Shown here in pieces: positions 1 to 6,255 of a DNA stretch of 7,793 nt; position 1 is the first letter of the stretch; every line of letters starts with the position of its first letter. This stretch comes from an uncultured archaeon. Lineage in GTDB: Archaea > Halobacteriota > Methanosarcinia > Methanosarcinales > Methanoperedenaceae. The stretch covers positions 1 through 7,793 of the forward strand of contig CABMIA010000001.1 in assembly GCA_902386085.1 (NCBI GenBank), written 5' to 3'. The notes beneath the pieces were generated by a model. It was not told the origin of the DNA. It saw only the letters and a program-made list of their open reading frames with translations, and did not search any database. The position numbers and the translations under genes were made by a program.

Positions 1-511
1 CGCAGTAGTCTGCGAACTTCCCGGCATATTCTTTCTTTTTTTCCTTGTTTTCCAGTTTGCACATCTTTCTGTAATAGATTACCCTTGCAATTGTTTTTGT
101 GCATTTGAATACATCAGGCTTGTGCACCAGTGGAAAATGAAGCACGATCGCGCCATTTTCACATTTTATTCTCTTTGCAAGTTTTTCCGCAGATTCTAAT
201 ACGCCTTTTTCTTTGATTCCGTCAACGCGTATCCTGGCATCTTTATCCATGCACAGTACCAGCGCCGCACCGTCGGTGCGCATGTCATCCGGATAAATCA
301 AGCCATCGACTGATGCGCCGATTTGCGGTATATCGCCAAACTCTTCATGGAAAATATCCAGCATCGCCTGGTACTTGCCGTTATACTTGAGCGTGGCATA
401 GAACAGGGCAAGGTCGGGCTTGAAATCCATGCGCTCACGAGCCTGCTCGATTATATCACGGGCGGCAGTTGCCGGATCTTTCTTATTGCTGAATGCAATA
501 AAAGATTTCAT
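1..511 (-). CDS. FIST-domain sensory protein, partial (3' end outside window)
   Basis: Read on the minus strand from the ATG at 511, an open frame of 170 codons runs off the left edge without a stop. The translation begins MKSFIAFSNKKDPATAARD and has the features of a FIST N domain: an early DPxxAAR helix (about residues 12-25), a PDLALFYAT strand (about 32-40), then a PQIGASVDGLI segment (about 62-72) matching the usual 'vvGcstaGei' strand. FIST domains are predicted ligand-sensing modules, often linked to signal transduction; the ligand here cannot be told from sequence. The start is supported by AGGTG six bases upstream, which lies in the last codons of the preceding gene. That gene stops two bases before this ATG, so the two are probably translationally coupled. 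The C-terminal half, where FIST_C would lie, is not visible. The family call rests on pattern recall, so it is moderately certain. Confidence 0.72.
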   Translation of the reverse strand, partial: MKSFIAFSNKKDPATAARDIIEQARERMDFKPDLALFYATLKYNGKYQAMLDIFHEEFGDIPQIGASVDGLIYPDDMRTDGAALVLCMDKDARIRVDGIKEKGVLESAEKLAKRIKCENGAIVLHFPLVHKPDVFKCTKTIARVIYYRKMCKLENKEKKKEYAGKFADYC

Positions 512-513
512 GA

Positions 514-1710
514 TTAGCACCTGTATTTTAGTTTATATTTTAATTTATATTTTAAAACATTCTTAATAAGAGATAAGAATAATCCCAATGGCACTTCCAA
601 AACATCACCCTCGTAGTTCTTGCCTGTATGCCCACGCAATGCCGATAGCATGTTCATCTTATCTATATCTGAGTTACTGCGTATTTCGATAATCTTATTT
701 ATTTGTTTTATGTTCAAATCAAAATAAGTCATTCCCCATATCCATGTATTCATGTCGCTCTTCAACATGCTGTCCCATGCATTTTGATATTCCCTTAACA
801 GCGCAATATTTCCATGGGACGCTTTCGCACAATATTCGGCGCATAATGTGCCTATCCTGTCTATGTAATGAATTCCCATCCCGAATATAGGATGAACCAT
901 GCCTGCAGTATCTCCAAGGAACATGACATTACCTTTTACCACGTGCTTTACCGGTTCGTATGGATAATACACCATAGCTTCCGATTCAGATTTTGAGCCT
1001 TCCAGCATCTCACTGTAAGCCGGATAATTTAAAAGCTGTTCCAAATTTATTTTCTCTCTATTGGAAATATCCTTTTTTTCATTTCCAGCCAACTTTGTAA
1101 TCCGTTCGGCCACGCCTGCTTCGCACTCATTTTCATTGATCGGATAGAACCACCCGCCGCCAGTACCGATATCTCCAAAAATAAGATGCAGTGATTTTGG
1201 ATTCGGGATGTTGCAATGAGTGAGCTTTTTAAAATAAAGATGATTTTCTATCTTAGGTACATCCAGTTTTAACTCTTTTCTGAACTTGTAGCCCCTCCCG
1301 GATGCATCAACAATGATTTTTGCATCGATTACCTCATTGCCCAGGGAGACTTTCCCTGCTTTTATGGATTTAACTTCATCAAATATTACCTGGCAACCGC
1401 TTTTGCCAACCAGTTCTTCACACGCCTTCTTATAATCGATCAAAGAGAAAACATCTCTGTCATAAGCATAAATTTCCTTTGCTCCAAGTGTCGAAGTAAT
1501 TTCAATCTGATTATAGTACTGCTTGACCGAATTTCTAATCCCCAGATTATCAACGATGTCCGTAAATGTAAAAGCAGATACCGGTTTCCCACCCAGTTTA
1601 TTTCGTTCTATCAGCGTAATTTCCAGACTGCTGTCTAATCTCGATAATTTATGAGCAAGGGACGCACCAGCAAATCCACCGCCTATGATTACGATATCAT
1701 TTTTTTCCAT
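514..1710 (-). CDS. Geranylgeranyl reductase family FAD-dependent oxidoreductase
   Basis: A 398-residue flavoprotein with a Rossmann FAD site: GGGFAG at residues 10-15 after a beta strand, and the ribose-binding acid E35 in LIERN. A second FAD segment is VDASGRG (134-140), and the family signature GDTAGMVHPIFGMGI (266-280) is clear. GGGWFYPI (184-191) matches the aromatic stretch usual before it. Archaeal relatives reduce the double bonds of geranylgeranyl chains in membrane lipids; others act on other isoprenoids or are halogenase/hydroxylase-like, so the substrate is not settled. No membrane segment stands out. The ATG at 1710 is the only good start, since an in-frame TGA lies 13 bases upstream; there is no strong Shine-Dalgarno site. 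The gene is visibly AT-rich and ends in a KYKL repeat encoded by a 12-bp tandem repeat. It is followed after 2 bp by a FIST-domain gene. Confidence 0.85.
   Translation of the reverse strand: MEKNDIVIIGGGFAGASLAHKLSRLDSSLEITLIERNKLGGKPVSAFTFTDIVDNLGIRNSVKQYYNQIEITSTLGAKEIYAYDRDVFSLIDYKKACEELVGKSGCQVIFDEVKSIKAGKVSLGNEVIDAKIIVDASGRGYKFRKELKLDVPKIENHLYFKKLTHCNIPNPKSLHLIFGDIGTGGGWFYPINENECEAGVAERITKLAGNEKKDISNREKINLEQLLNYPAYSEMLEGSKSESEAMVYYPYEPVKHVVKGNVMFLGDTAGMVHPIFGMGIHYIDRIGTLCAEYCAKASHGNIALLREYQNAWDSMLKSDMNTWIWGMTYFDLNIKQINKIIEIRSNSDIDKMNMLSALRGHTGKNYEGDVLEVPLGLFLSLIKNVLKYKLKYKLKYRC
525..560. repeat. 12-bp tandem repeat, about three copies
   Basis: On the plus strand the units attttagtttat (525-536), attttaatttat (537-548) and a diverged attttaaaacat (549-560) lie head to tail. 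They encode the lysine/tyrosine-rich LKYKLKYKLKY tail of the geranylgeranyl-reductase-family protein on the minus strand. The period is a multiple of three, so copy-number change would keep the frame. Slippage in AT-rich DNA is the likely origin. Confidence 0.8.
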
Positions 1711-1818
1711 GTTTTCAAATTTTCAAGTACACAGTCACTCTCATCGAACCCTTTTCATGAATATTTCACCGGTTTTCCTATCCCGATTACCGCTGAATAT
1801 TTAATTACATGTTTCAAT

Positions 1819-1832
1819 GGATATATATAATT
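1819..1832 (-). promoter_or_regulatory. Candidate TATA box for the flavoprotein gene
   Basis: The minus strand reads AATTATATATATCC here, a good archaeal TATA-like run in the 191-bp gap between the Roadblock stop and the flavoprotein start. Initiation about 25 bases downstream would fall near 1797, giving a leader of roughly 85 bases. Other AT-rich stretches (about 1835-1860) make the exact box uncertain. Confidence 0.45.
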
Positions 1833-1901
1833 TTCTATTAACAATAATTATAATAATCATCTATTCTTATGAACGTGCCCGGCTTGATCAAAAATGTATC
1901 C

Positions 1902-2273
1902 TTATGCAACAAATCCCCCAATAATCTTACTCGCCCTCATGGTCTCAAGCGATGTGAGCTGCTGATTAGCTTCCGGTTCCGTGATCGTTACCAGCACAGT
2001 AGATTTTGAGGTGGGAGCGATAAGGATCCTGTTATTCCTGAAATAAAAAATCGTCTCTTTCAACCCTTCCCTGTTCATCTCACCAAGCACATGCTTTATC
2101 TGTTTTTCAAGCCAGAACATGGTTTCCAGAAGGTGTTCCCTGTATCCCGGGGTTCGCAGGGTTATGGGTACCCCATCTATTCTGTAGAGTATGCAGGCTT
2201 CGACCCCTTCGATTTCATACAACTGGTCCAGGGTCTCCTCAACTCCTTTTACCATATCTTCTTTTCTCTTCAT
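1902..2273 (-). CDS. Roadblock/LC7 domain protein
   Basis: A 123-residue protein made of one Roadblock/LC7 domain. It shows the N-terminal helix (residues 7-20), the strand-turn EACILYRIDGVPI (25-37), a long central helix (about 45-68), and paired strands ETIFYFRNNRILIAP (73-87) and STVLVTIT (91-98), then a C-terminal helix. Family members such as MglB dimerise and regulate NTPases, typically small GTPases; no GTPase is nearby. Its first 35 bp overlap the end of the KaiC-like gene in another frame, so the two are almost certainly cotranscribed and the ATPase is the obvious partner candidate (inference). The ATG at 2273 lacks a Shine-Dalgarno site; the in-frame ATG at 2255 follows a purine-rich AAAGAAGAT and is an alternative that would remove six residues. 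A five-T run on this strand just past the stop (1890-1894) could help end transcription. Confidence 0.82.
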   Translation of the reverse strand: MKRKEDMVKGVEETLDQLYEIEGVEACILYRIDGVPITLRTPGYREHLLETMFWLEKQIKHVLGEMNREGLKETIFYFRNNRILIAPTSKSTVLVTITEPEANQQLTSLETMRASKIIGGFVA

Positions 2274-3132
2274 CTAAAACAAGCGCAAGTATTTGCGATG
2301 GGTCCTCGTCGCTTGTCCAGTTCTTCCTCAAAGCCTCAAACCTTGCTGCCAACAATTCTCCGAGCGTTCCCATGGATTTAGCTTTTTCGATCGCTTCTTT
2401 AAACTTGTCATCGAATTTAGTTTTTGGTTTCACCCTCTCTATCTGCTTTTCCGATGGCCGCAACACTATTCCAAACCCGGTTTCGATAGAATATGGAAAA
2501 AGACCCTCGCCATGCTTCGAACCCCGGTGTTTTGTGATTCGAAGCGTCCGGTCGTACATTTCCCCGAAGCCAAGATTCTGGAGATAGATCACGGTGTCTG
2601 CAAGATACAGGGGCATCGCAGAACTCTCTTGTATCTGGTTGCCGTCGGCAGGTTCTTCAAGCACTATCACTGCAGTCCCAAGCCTGCGCAGTTCCTGGAA
2701 TATCGTGCTGAGGGATTTTCGTTTCTCCTTCTCGGAATAGAATGTGGGGTAGGTGAGCGGATCCACCACGATCCTCGGATTCTGGGTTGGTATTGATTTT
2801 TTAACTATCTCCTGAAGGTCAAGAGACGGGAATGTCAGGTCTTCTCCGAAAAGATGAATCACTTTCAGGTTTCCCTCGGTGATATGATCCTCAATTTCTT
2901 TCCAACCGATATCTCTGCAATCGCGTAAAATCTGCTCCTGGGACATCTCAAAAGAAACATAAATTACTTTCTCACCCCGATTGAGGCCGTATAAAGAATA
3001 CTGCAGCGCAAAAGTTGTCTTTCCAACACCCGTACCTCCCCTGACGATATTGATGGTATTCTCTCGAAAACCTCCATCCATCAGATCATCAAGACCATAT
3101 ATGCCAGTAGAAACTCGACCCTTTCTTATCAT
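2239..3132 (-). CDS. KaiC-like RecA-superfamily ATPase (single KaiC domain)
   Basis: A 297-residue protein opening with RVSTGIYGLDDLMDGGF, the usual start of KaiC-type domains. The Walker A loop is GGTGVGKTT (32-40), and the Walker B strand is RIVVDPLTY (120-128) with D124. The KaiC hallmark KHRGSKHGEGLFPYSI lies at 201-216. The catalytic position normally holding two adjacent glutamates reads SFEM, so only E62 is kept. There is one ATPase domain rather than the two of cyanobacterial KaiC, so a clock role is not implied. Archaeal single-domain KaiC-like proteins are thought to act in signalling, but specific functions are mostly unknown. Residues 228-297 form a charged, likely helical tail. 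The downstream Roadblock gene overlaps by 35 bp. The ATG at 3132 has no Shine-Dalgarno site, in line with a very short leader from the TATA-like motif just upstream. Confidence 0.88.
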   Translation of the reverse strand: MIRKGRVSTGIYGLDDLMDGGFRENTINIVRGGTGVGKTTFALQYSLYGLNRGEKVIYVSFEMSQEQILRDCRDIGWKEIEDHITEGNLKVIHLFGEDLTFPSLDLQEIVKKSIPTQNPRIVVDPLTYPTFYSEKEKRKSLSTIFQELRRLGTAVIVLEEPADGNQIQESSAMPLYLADTVIYLQNLGFGEMYDRTLRITKHRGSKHGEGLFPYSIETGFGIVLRPSEKQIERVKPKTKFDDKFKEAIEKAKSMGTLGELLAARFEALRKNWTSDEDPSQILALVLDEEKRRYGKRS

Positions 3133-3150
3133 TTACTTCAGTCCGGCAAT

Positions 3151-3176
3151 TATATGTTTTATAGCTTATTTATAGT
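3151..3176 (-). promoter_or_regulatory. Candidate TATA elements for the KaiC-like gene
   Basis: The minus strand carries CTATAAATAA (3167-3176) and, just downstream, CTATAAAACATATA (3151-3164). Initiation about 25 bases past the first would leave a leader of about a dozen bases; past the second the transcript would be essentially leaderless. Both fit a gene without a Shine-Dalgarno site. The motif is judged by eye. Confidence 0.5.
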
Positions 3177-3232
3177 TTTGCTAAAATAACTGAAATTTTA
3201 AACTGCAGTAAAATTAATAAATGTCAGGAATT

Positions 3233-3472
3233 TTATTTTCCTTGCACACCCTCATCCTGCAAATCAAATGGCTCTGAGCCCAATTCATTGTTCTCCTCTA
3301 TCAGCTTCTCAACTCTCAGCCGTGCACATTCCAATATATTATTGCATTCTTTGACCAGGCTTATCCCTTTCTCGAAAGTCAAAAGACTTTCATCTAGGGA
3401 AAGTTTTCCGTTCTCAAGTTTCTGTACGATATTTTCAAGTTCCAGAAGTTTCTCCTCAAAACTCATTTCCAT
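3233..3472 (-). CDS. xseB: Exodeoxyribonuclease VII small subunit
   Basis: A short helical protein with the full XseB pattern: SFEEKLLELENIVQKLENG, then LSLDESLLTFEKGISLVKEC and a closing helix through about residue 60 with an acidic tail. XseB subunits bind the coiled coil of XseA to form exonuclease VII, which degrades single-stranded DNA from both ends into short oligonucleotides in the cytoplasm. The gene overlaps the end of xseA. Three in-frame ATGs compete: 3478, 3472 and 3466. I chose 3472 because the sequence AGAGGT sits six bases upstream of it, whereas it abuts the 3478 ATG; 3466 would give an ATGA overlap with the xseA stop and is also possible. The length, about 79 residues, is normal for the family. 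Confidence 0.92.
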   Translation of the reverse strand: MEMSFEEKLLELENIVQKLENGKLSLDESLLTFEKGISLVKECNNILECARLRVEKLIEENNELGSEPFDLQDEGVQGK

Positions 3473-4680
3473 TTGCATACCTCTTTATCATTTACATTGC
3501 ACTTGATCTTTCCATCCTTCACGATAACTGAAAGCTCGTCCATTTTTTCTACATCCCCTATACTCCGGACAAGTGTTTTACCAGGGAGCTTCATTGTTAT
3601 GCTGTAGCCTCTTGAGAGAGTCCCAAGCGGGCTGACTGCATCAAGTTTCCCTGCATGTGTACTGAATAATGACATTTTACCTTCCACCAATCTCCTGGCA
3701 CTTAAAGCCTGGCGCTGCGCCATAGCATCAATATGTTGCATGTAATCAGCTAGCTGTTCAAGGAAATGATGGGGATCAACGCCTTTTTCCAATTCTGAAA
3801 TATAAGAAACCTGATCTTTGATGATTTGACGCTGCTTATCATTTAATCTGTCACCTATCCTGTTGATACAACTGTGCAATTCCTGCCTGTCAGGAACCGC
3901 AACCTCCGCTGCCGCAGATGGTGTGGGTGCGCGTGCATCTGCCACAAAATCGGCTATCGTGAAATCGGTTTCGTGACCTACAGCGGATATTACAGGGATC
4001 CTTGATCTGAAAATAGACCGGGCCACGATCTCTTCATTAAATGCCCAGAGATCTTCTATAGATCCACCGCCCCTTCCCATAATGATCAGGTCGACATCTG
4101 TCCTGTTCAGCACATCAAGAGAATGAACGATGCTTTTAGCTGCGTATTCACCCTGAACTATCGTGGGAATGAACAATACATCCACAGGATACCGCCGTTT
4201 TAAAACAGTCAATATATCGTGGAGAACTGCGCCTGTGAGTGAAGTCGCCACCCCGATTTTTTTCGGATATCTCGGTAGCGGCTTTTTATGATCAGGTGAG
4301 AATAAGCCTTCACTTTCCAGTTTCTTTTTTAACTGCTCATACGCCTTATAGAGTTCCCCGACGCCATCAGGCCTGATCGCCCTTACATTTAACTGGTACT
4401 GGCCTTTTGGTTCGTAAACGTCCACGTCTCCGAGAACAAGGACTTTCATCCCATGTTCGAGTTCGAACCTGAGTCTTGAGCCGTGCCATTTGAACATAAC
4501 GCACTGCAGCGAGCTGCTTTTATCTTTCAGCGTAAAATAACGGTGGCCTGAACTGTGATTTGTGAAATTTGAGATTTCACCTCTAATCCAGACATCATTG
4601 AATTTACCATCCGTAAGAACACCCTTTATCGCAAGGGTGAACTCGCGTACGGTATAGATGCCTTTCTCTTCAGAAAACAT
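3463..4680 (-). CDS. xseA: Exodeoxyribonuclease VII large subunit
   Basis: A 405-residue XseA. Residues 1-105 form the OB-fold DNA-binding domain (YTVREFTLAIKGVL, WIRGEISNFT, GHRYFTLKD). The catalytic core follows: KIGVATSLTGAVLHDI (141-156), GRGGGSIEDLWAFNEE (202-217) and SAVGHETDFTIADFVADAR (232-250), then APTPSAAAE. D155, R203, H236 and D239 match the residues reported as essential in the E. coli enzyme (D155, R205, H238, D241). The middle helical region that binds XseB is shorter than in E. coli XseA (about 456 residues), and the C-terminal SPLGTLSRGYSI segment is present. The protein is bacterial in type and is known in some archaea, probably by ancient transfer (inference). It overlaps xseB and lies 59 bp after the DUF151 gene with no clear promoter between, so the three may form an operon. 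Confidence 0.95.
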   Translation of the reverse strand: MFSEEKGIYTVREFTLAIKGVLTDGKFNDVWIRGEISNFTNHSSGHRYFTLKDKSSSLQCVMFKWHGSRLRFELEHGMKVLVLGDVDVYEPKGQYQLNVRAIRPDGVGELYKAYEQLKKKLESEGLFSPDHKKPLPRYPKKIGVATSLTGAVLHDILTVLKRRYPVDVLFIPTIVQGEYAAKSIVHSLDVLNRTDVDLIIMGRGGGSIEDLWAFNEEIVARSIFRSRIPVISAVGHETDFTIADFVADARAPTPSAAAEVAVPDRQELHSCINRIGDRLNDKQRQIIKDQVSYISELEKGVDPHHFLEQLADYMQHIDAMAQRQALSARRLVEGKMSLFSTHAGKLDAVSPLGTLSRGYSITMKLPGKTLVRSIGDVEKMDELSVIVKDGKIKCNVNDKEVCKWK

Positions 4681-4739
4681 GGTATTCAGTTATTTGCAGA
4701 CAGGTATCTGCTTTACGGTAGCACAGTGAAAGTATTATT

Positions 4740-5195
4740 TTAAGAAAGAAAGCTGTCAAGTGAGAGAATACCTTCAATATCATCTTTATCAATGATCGCC
4801 TCGGAAAGCACGCTTTCCCTGACATGGATCGGCGCACCGCAGAGAAGTGCTATTGCTATACAATCACTTGGTCTTGCGTCAAGTTCAAACTGCCTTCCAT
4901 CCATCGAAACAGACATCCTTGCATAATAGACCCCGTTATTCAGTTCATCTATAAGGATATCGTCTATCTTGGAACTCGTGCGTTCAAGCAGCGATATAAA
5001 AAGGTCATGGGTCATCGGCCTTGGGGGGATTTCGTGATTTATGGCGGCATTAATTGATATTGCCTCAGATAATCCGATGTATATCGGCATTATGCGTTTC
5101 ATATCATCCTCAAGAAGCACAAGCGGTATCGGTCCGCCTGTTTTCTCGATCAGGTATACGCCTTTTATGGTAACTTGTAGATTTGTTCCATTCAT
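4740..5195 (-). CDS. DUF151 / bifunctional nuclease family protein
   Basis: About 151 residues, nearly all one DUF151 domain. Recognisable are the KGVYLIEKTGGPIPLVLLED hairpin, RIMPIYIGLSEAISI, the PPRPMTHDLFISLLER helix and the signature LDARPSDCIAIALLCGAPI near the C-terminus, with conserved R, D and P. Plant members are reported to have RNase and DNase activity; the role of prokaryotic members is poorly defined, so nuclease activity here is inference. It is the first gene of a minus-strand run leading into xseA, which makes a nucleic-acid role plausible. The start is uncertain: the frame stays open to a TTG at 5222 with a weak AGGA upstream. I prefer the ATG at 5195 because the product then begins just before the conserved hairpin, as in the family, and because the extra codons overlap a TATA-like stretch. 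Confidence 0.87.
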   Translation of the reverse strand: MNGTNLQVTIKGVYLIEKTGGPIPLVLLEDDMKRIMPIYIGLSEAISINAAINHEIPPRPMTHDLFISLLERTSSKIDDILIDELNNGVYYARMSVSMDGRQFELDARPSDCIAIALLCGAPIHVRESVLSEAIIDKDDIEGILSLDSFLS

Positions 5196-5202
5196 TGCAG
5201 CA

Positions 5203-5280
5203 TTATTTATAAGGGAAAGCAATAAGGTTTCCTGTTGTCAATGAAAAATGAGGATTTCAACAATAAAACTTAATATAATA
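5203..5280. promoter_or_regulatory. Divergent promoter region between the DUF151 gene and the small membrane protein gene
   Basis: This AT-rich gap must start transcription both ways. For the leftward gene, the minus strand offers TATTATATTAAG (5269-5280), which would give a leader of about 50 bases, and a better-looking CTTATAAATAA (5203-5213) that is too close to the chosen ATG to serve it. For the rightward gene, aataaaac (5262-5269) would place initiation at the edge of its Shine-Dalgarno site. I cannot pick one box with assurance. Confidence 0.4.
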
Positions 5281-5292
5281 TGAAAGAATTAG

Positions 5293-5303
5293 GGAGGGGT
5301 GAT
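5293..5303 (+). promoter_or_regulatory. Strong Shine-Dalgarno site deciding the small membrane protein start
   Basis: The sequence ggaggggtgat is almost fully complementary to the 16S rRNA tail (GGAGGTGATC complement) and ends three bases before the ATG at 5307. It is by far the strongest ribosome-binding site in the window. Confidence 0.8.
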
Positions 5304-5306
5304 AAA

Positions 5307-5561
5307 ATGTCTTCAGCGAGTAATATTTTAAAGATGTTGATAGGTATAGTTATATTGATTATCGGTATCGTCTGGTATACCGGGATCTCAGGATATCTTG
5401 GCTACTGGAATGAGCTTCTTGCTTTATTGAAAGCCACTATTGGTCTTTTCCTCCTGTTCGTGGGATTAATCGTCGCATGGATGGGATATGACGATTATAA
5501 GATGGATGCTGAGATGTCGAAAGAGAAAAAAGAAGAACCCAAGGAAACTAAAACCGAGTAA
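5307..5561 (+). CDS. Small two-helix membrane protein of unknown function
   Basis: An 84-residue protein with two hydrophobic helices, about residues 8-24 (MLIGIVILIIGIVW) and 38-59 (LLFVGLIVAWMG), joined by a short glycine/tyrosine-rich loop, and a highly charged lysine/glutamate tail (66-84). The tail probably lies in the cytoplasm with both ends on the same side, as judged by its charge. I do not recognise the family. An earlier in-frame ATG exists at 5280, but the start at 5307 is preferred because a near-perfect Shine-Dalgarno site, GGGAGGGGTGAT, lies directly upstream at 5293-5303; that site would otherwise sit inside the coding sequence. It is the only gene on this strand between its divergent DUF151 neighbour and the convergent rnhB gene, so it is probably a single transcript ended by the hairpin at 5593-5617. 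Confidence 0.78.
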   Translation: MSSASNILKMLIGIVILIIGIVWYTGISGYLGYWNELLALLKATIGLFLLFVGLIVAWMGYDDYKMDAEMSKEKKEEPKETKTE

Positions 5562-5587
5562 ACAGTATCAAGACCTGCATAAATCTA

Positions 5588-6244
5588 TCAATAATCAGAG
5601 ATCGTTCTCTGATTTTTCCTGAATTTTTCGAGAGCTTTTTTTGATGTTTCCCACGATGTCCTGGCGAAATCCGGAAGCGAGCCATGCTCCTTGAGCCATT
5701 TTTCAAGGAACCTGATGGTTTTTGGGTCTCCCGGATATCCGCTTCCGATTTCAATACCGGTTTTTTTCCCGATTTCTTTCACAAGAGCGTCCCTCTGCAC
5801 TTTTGCGAGTATGGAAGCCGCTGAAACGATGGGGTATTTTACATCGGCATCATGTTCGGATGTGATTTCTATCCTGCCTGTATATTTTTTCCTGATATTC
5901 TCGCCGAAACGCTTTGCATTTACATCTGCTGCATCCACAAAAACATGGTCAGGTTTCAGTTCTTCAAGGACTTTCACATAGCATACAACCATTATTTCAT
6001 TCATCGTCATTATTTTCCTGAGCTCATCGATCTGGGCAGGCGTTACCTCAAGAATAAAATACATATCTACGAGCTTTTTGATATCAACCGCAAGGCTCTC
6101 CCTCTTTTTAGGAGATAATTGCTTGGAGTCTTTCACGCCGAGGCGGGTGAGAGCATCAAATTTGTTCTCATCCAGAAGTACTCCTGCGACGCACATTGGT
6201 CCAAGTACAGGCCCTTTTCCAGCCTCGTCTATTCCAGCAATCAT
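5588..6244 (-). CDS. rnhB: Ribonuclease HII
   Basis: A 218-residue RNase HII, which cuts the RNA strand of RNA-DNA hybrids and removes ribonucleotides misplaced in DNA. It begins MIAGIDEAGKGPVLGPM, with the first two catalytic acids D6 and E7. VDAAD (103-107) supplies D104, and HDADVKYPIVSAASILAKV (131-149) supplies D134, completing the four-acid metal site. GSGYPGDPKT (167-176) and the SWET segment near 197-200 are further family hallmarks. The length is typical of archaeal members, which lack the bacterial extensions. The start at 6244 follows the stop of the isochorismatase-family gene by 11 bp, so the two are probably cotranscribed even though the leader has only a weak ribosome site. The last nine codons overlap a terminator-like hairpin serving the opposite strand. 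Confidence 0.95.
   Translation of the reverse strand: MIAGIDEAGKGPVLGPMCVAGVLLDENKFDALTRLGVKDSKQLSPKKRESLAVDIKKLVDMYFILEVTPAQIDELRKIMTMNEIMVVCYVKVLEELKPDHVFVDAADVNAKRFGENIRKKYTGRIEITSEHDADVKYPIVSAASILAKVQRDALVKEIGKKTGIEIGSGYPGDPKTIRFLEKWLKEHGSLPDFARTSWETSKKALEKFRKNQRTISDY
5593..5617 (+). terminator. Intrinsic-terminator-like hairpin with T-run, inside the rnhB 3' end
   Basis: AATCAGAGA (5593-5601) and TCTCTGATT (5606-5614) form a perfect 9-bp stem with a four-base loop (tcgt), followed by more T to make a five-T run (5613-5617). Two further T-tracts follow on the plus strand (5624-5628 and 5636-5642). Orientation fits termination of the small membrane protein gene, whose stop is 31 bases upstream. 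The hairpin DNA also codes for the last residues of RNase HII on the other strand; that strand has no T-run after the stem. Confidence 0.65.
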
Positions 6245-6255
6245 TAAGTCTTAAT

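Noticed and set aside
1835..1860. AT-rich ataatta-type stretch as an origin or repeat
   Set aside because: It is short and irregular, and is explained by a promoter region.
2293..2796. A 167-codon plus-strand open frame
   Set aside because: It is antisense to the KaiC-like gene; composition and motifs support only the minus-strand frame.
3197..3214. Palindrome-like ttttaaactgcagtaaaa after xseB as a terminator
   Set aside because: Only a short ACTGCAGT core pairs and the flanks mismatch, so the stem is too weak to call.
5196..5222. TTG start for the DUF151 gene
   Set aside because: It is possible, given a weak AGGA upstream, but the added residues fall outside the conserved domain and cover a TATA-like stretch.
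5280..5306. Upstream ATG for the small membrane protein
   Set aside because: Using it would place a near-perfect Shine-Dalgarno site inside the coding region; the ATG at 5307 fits better.
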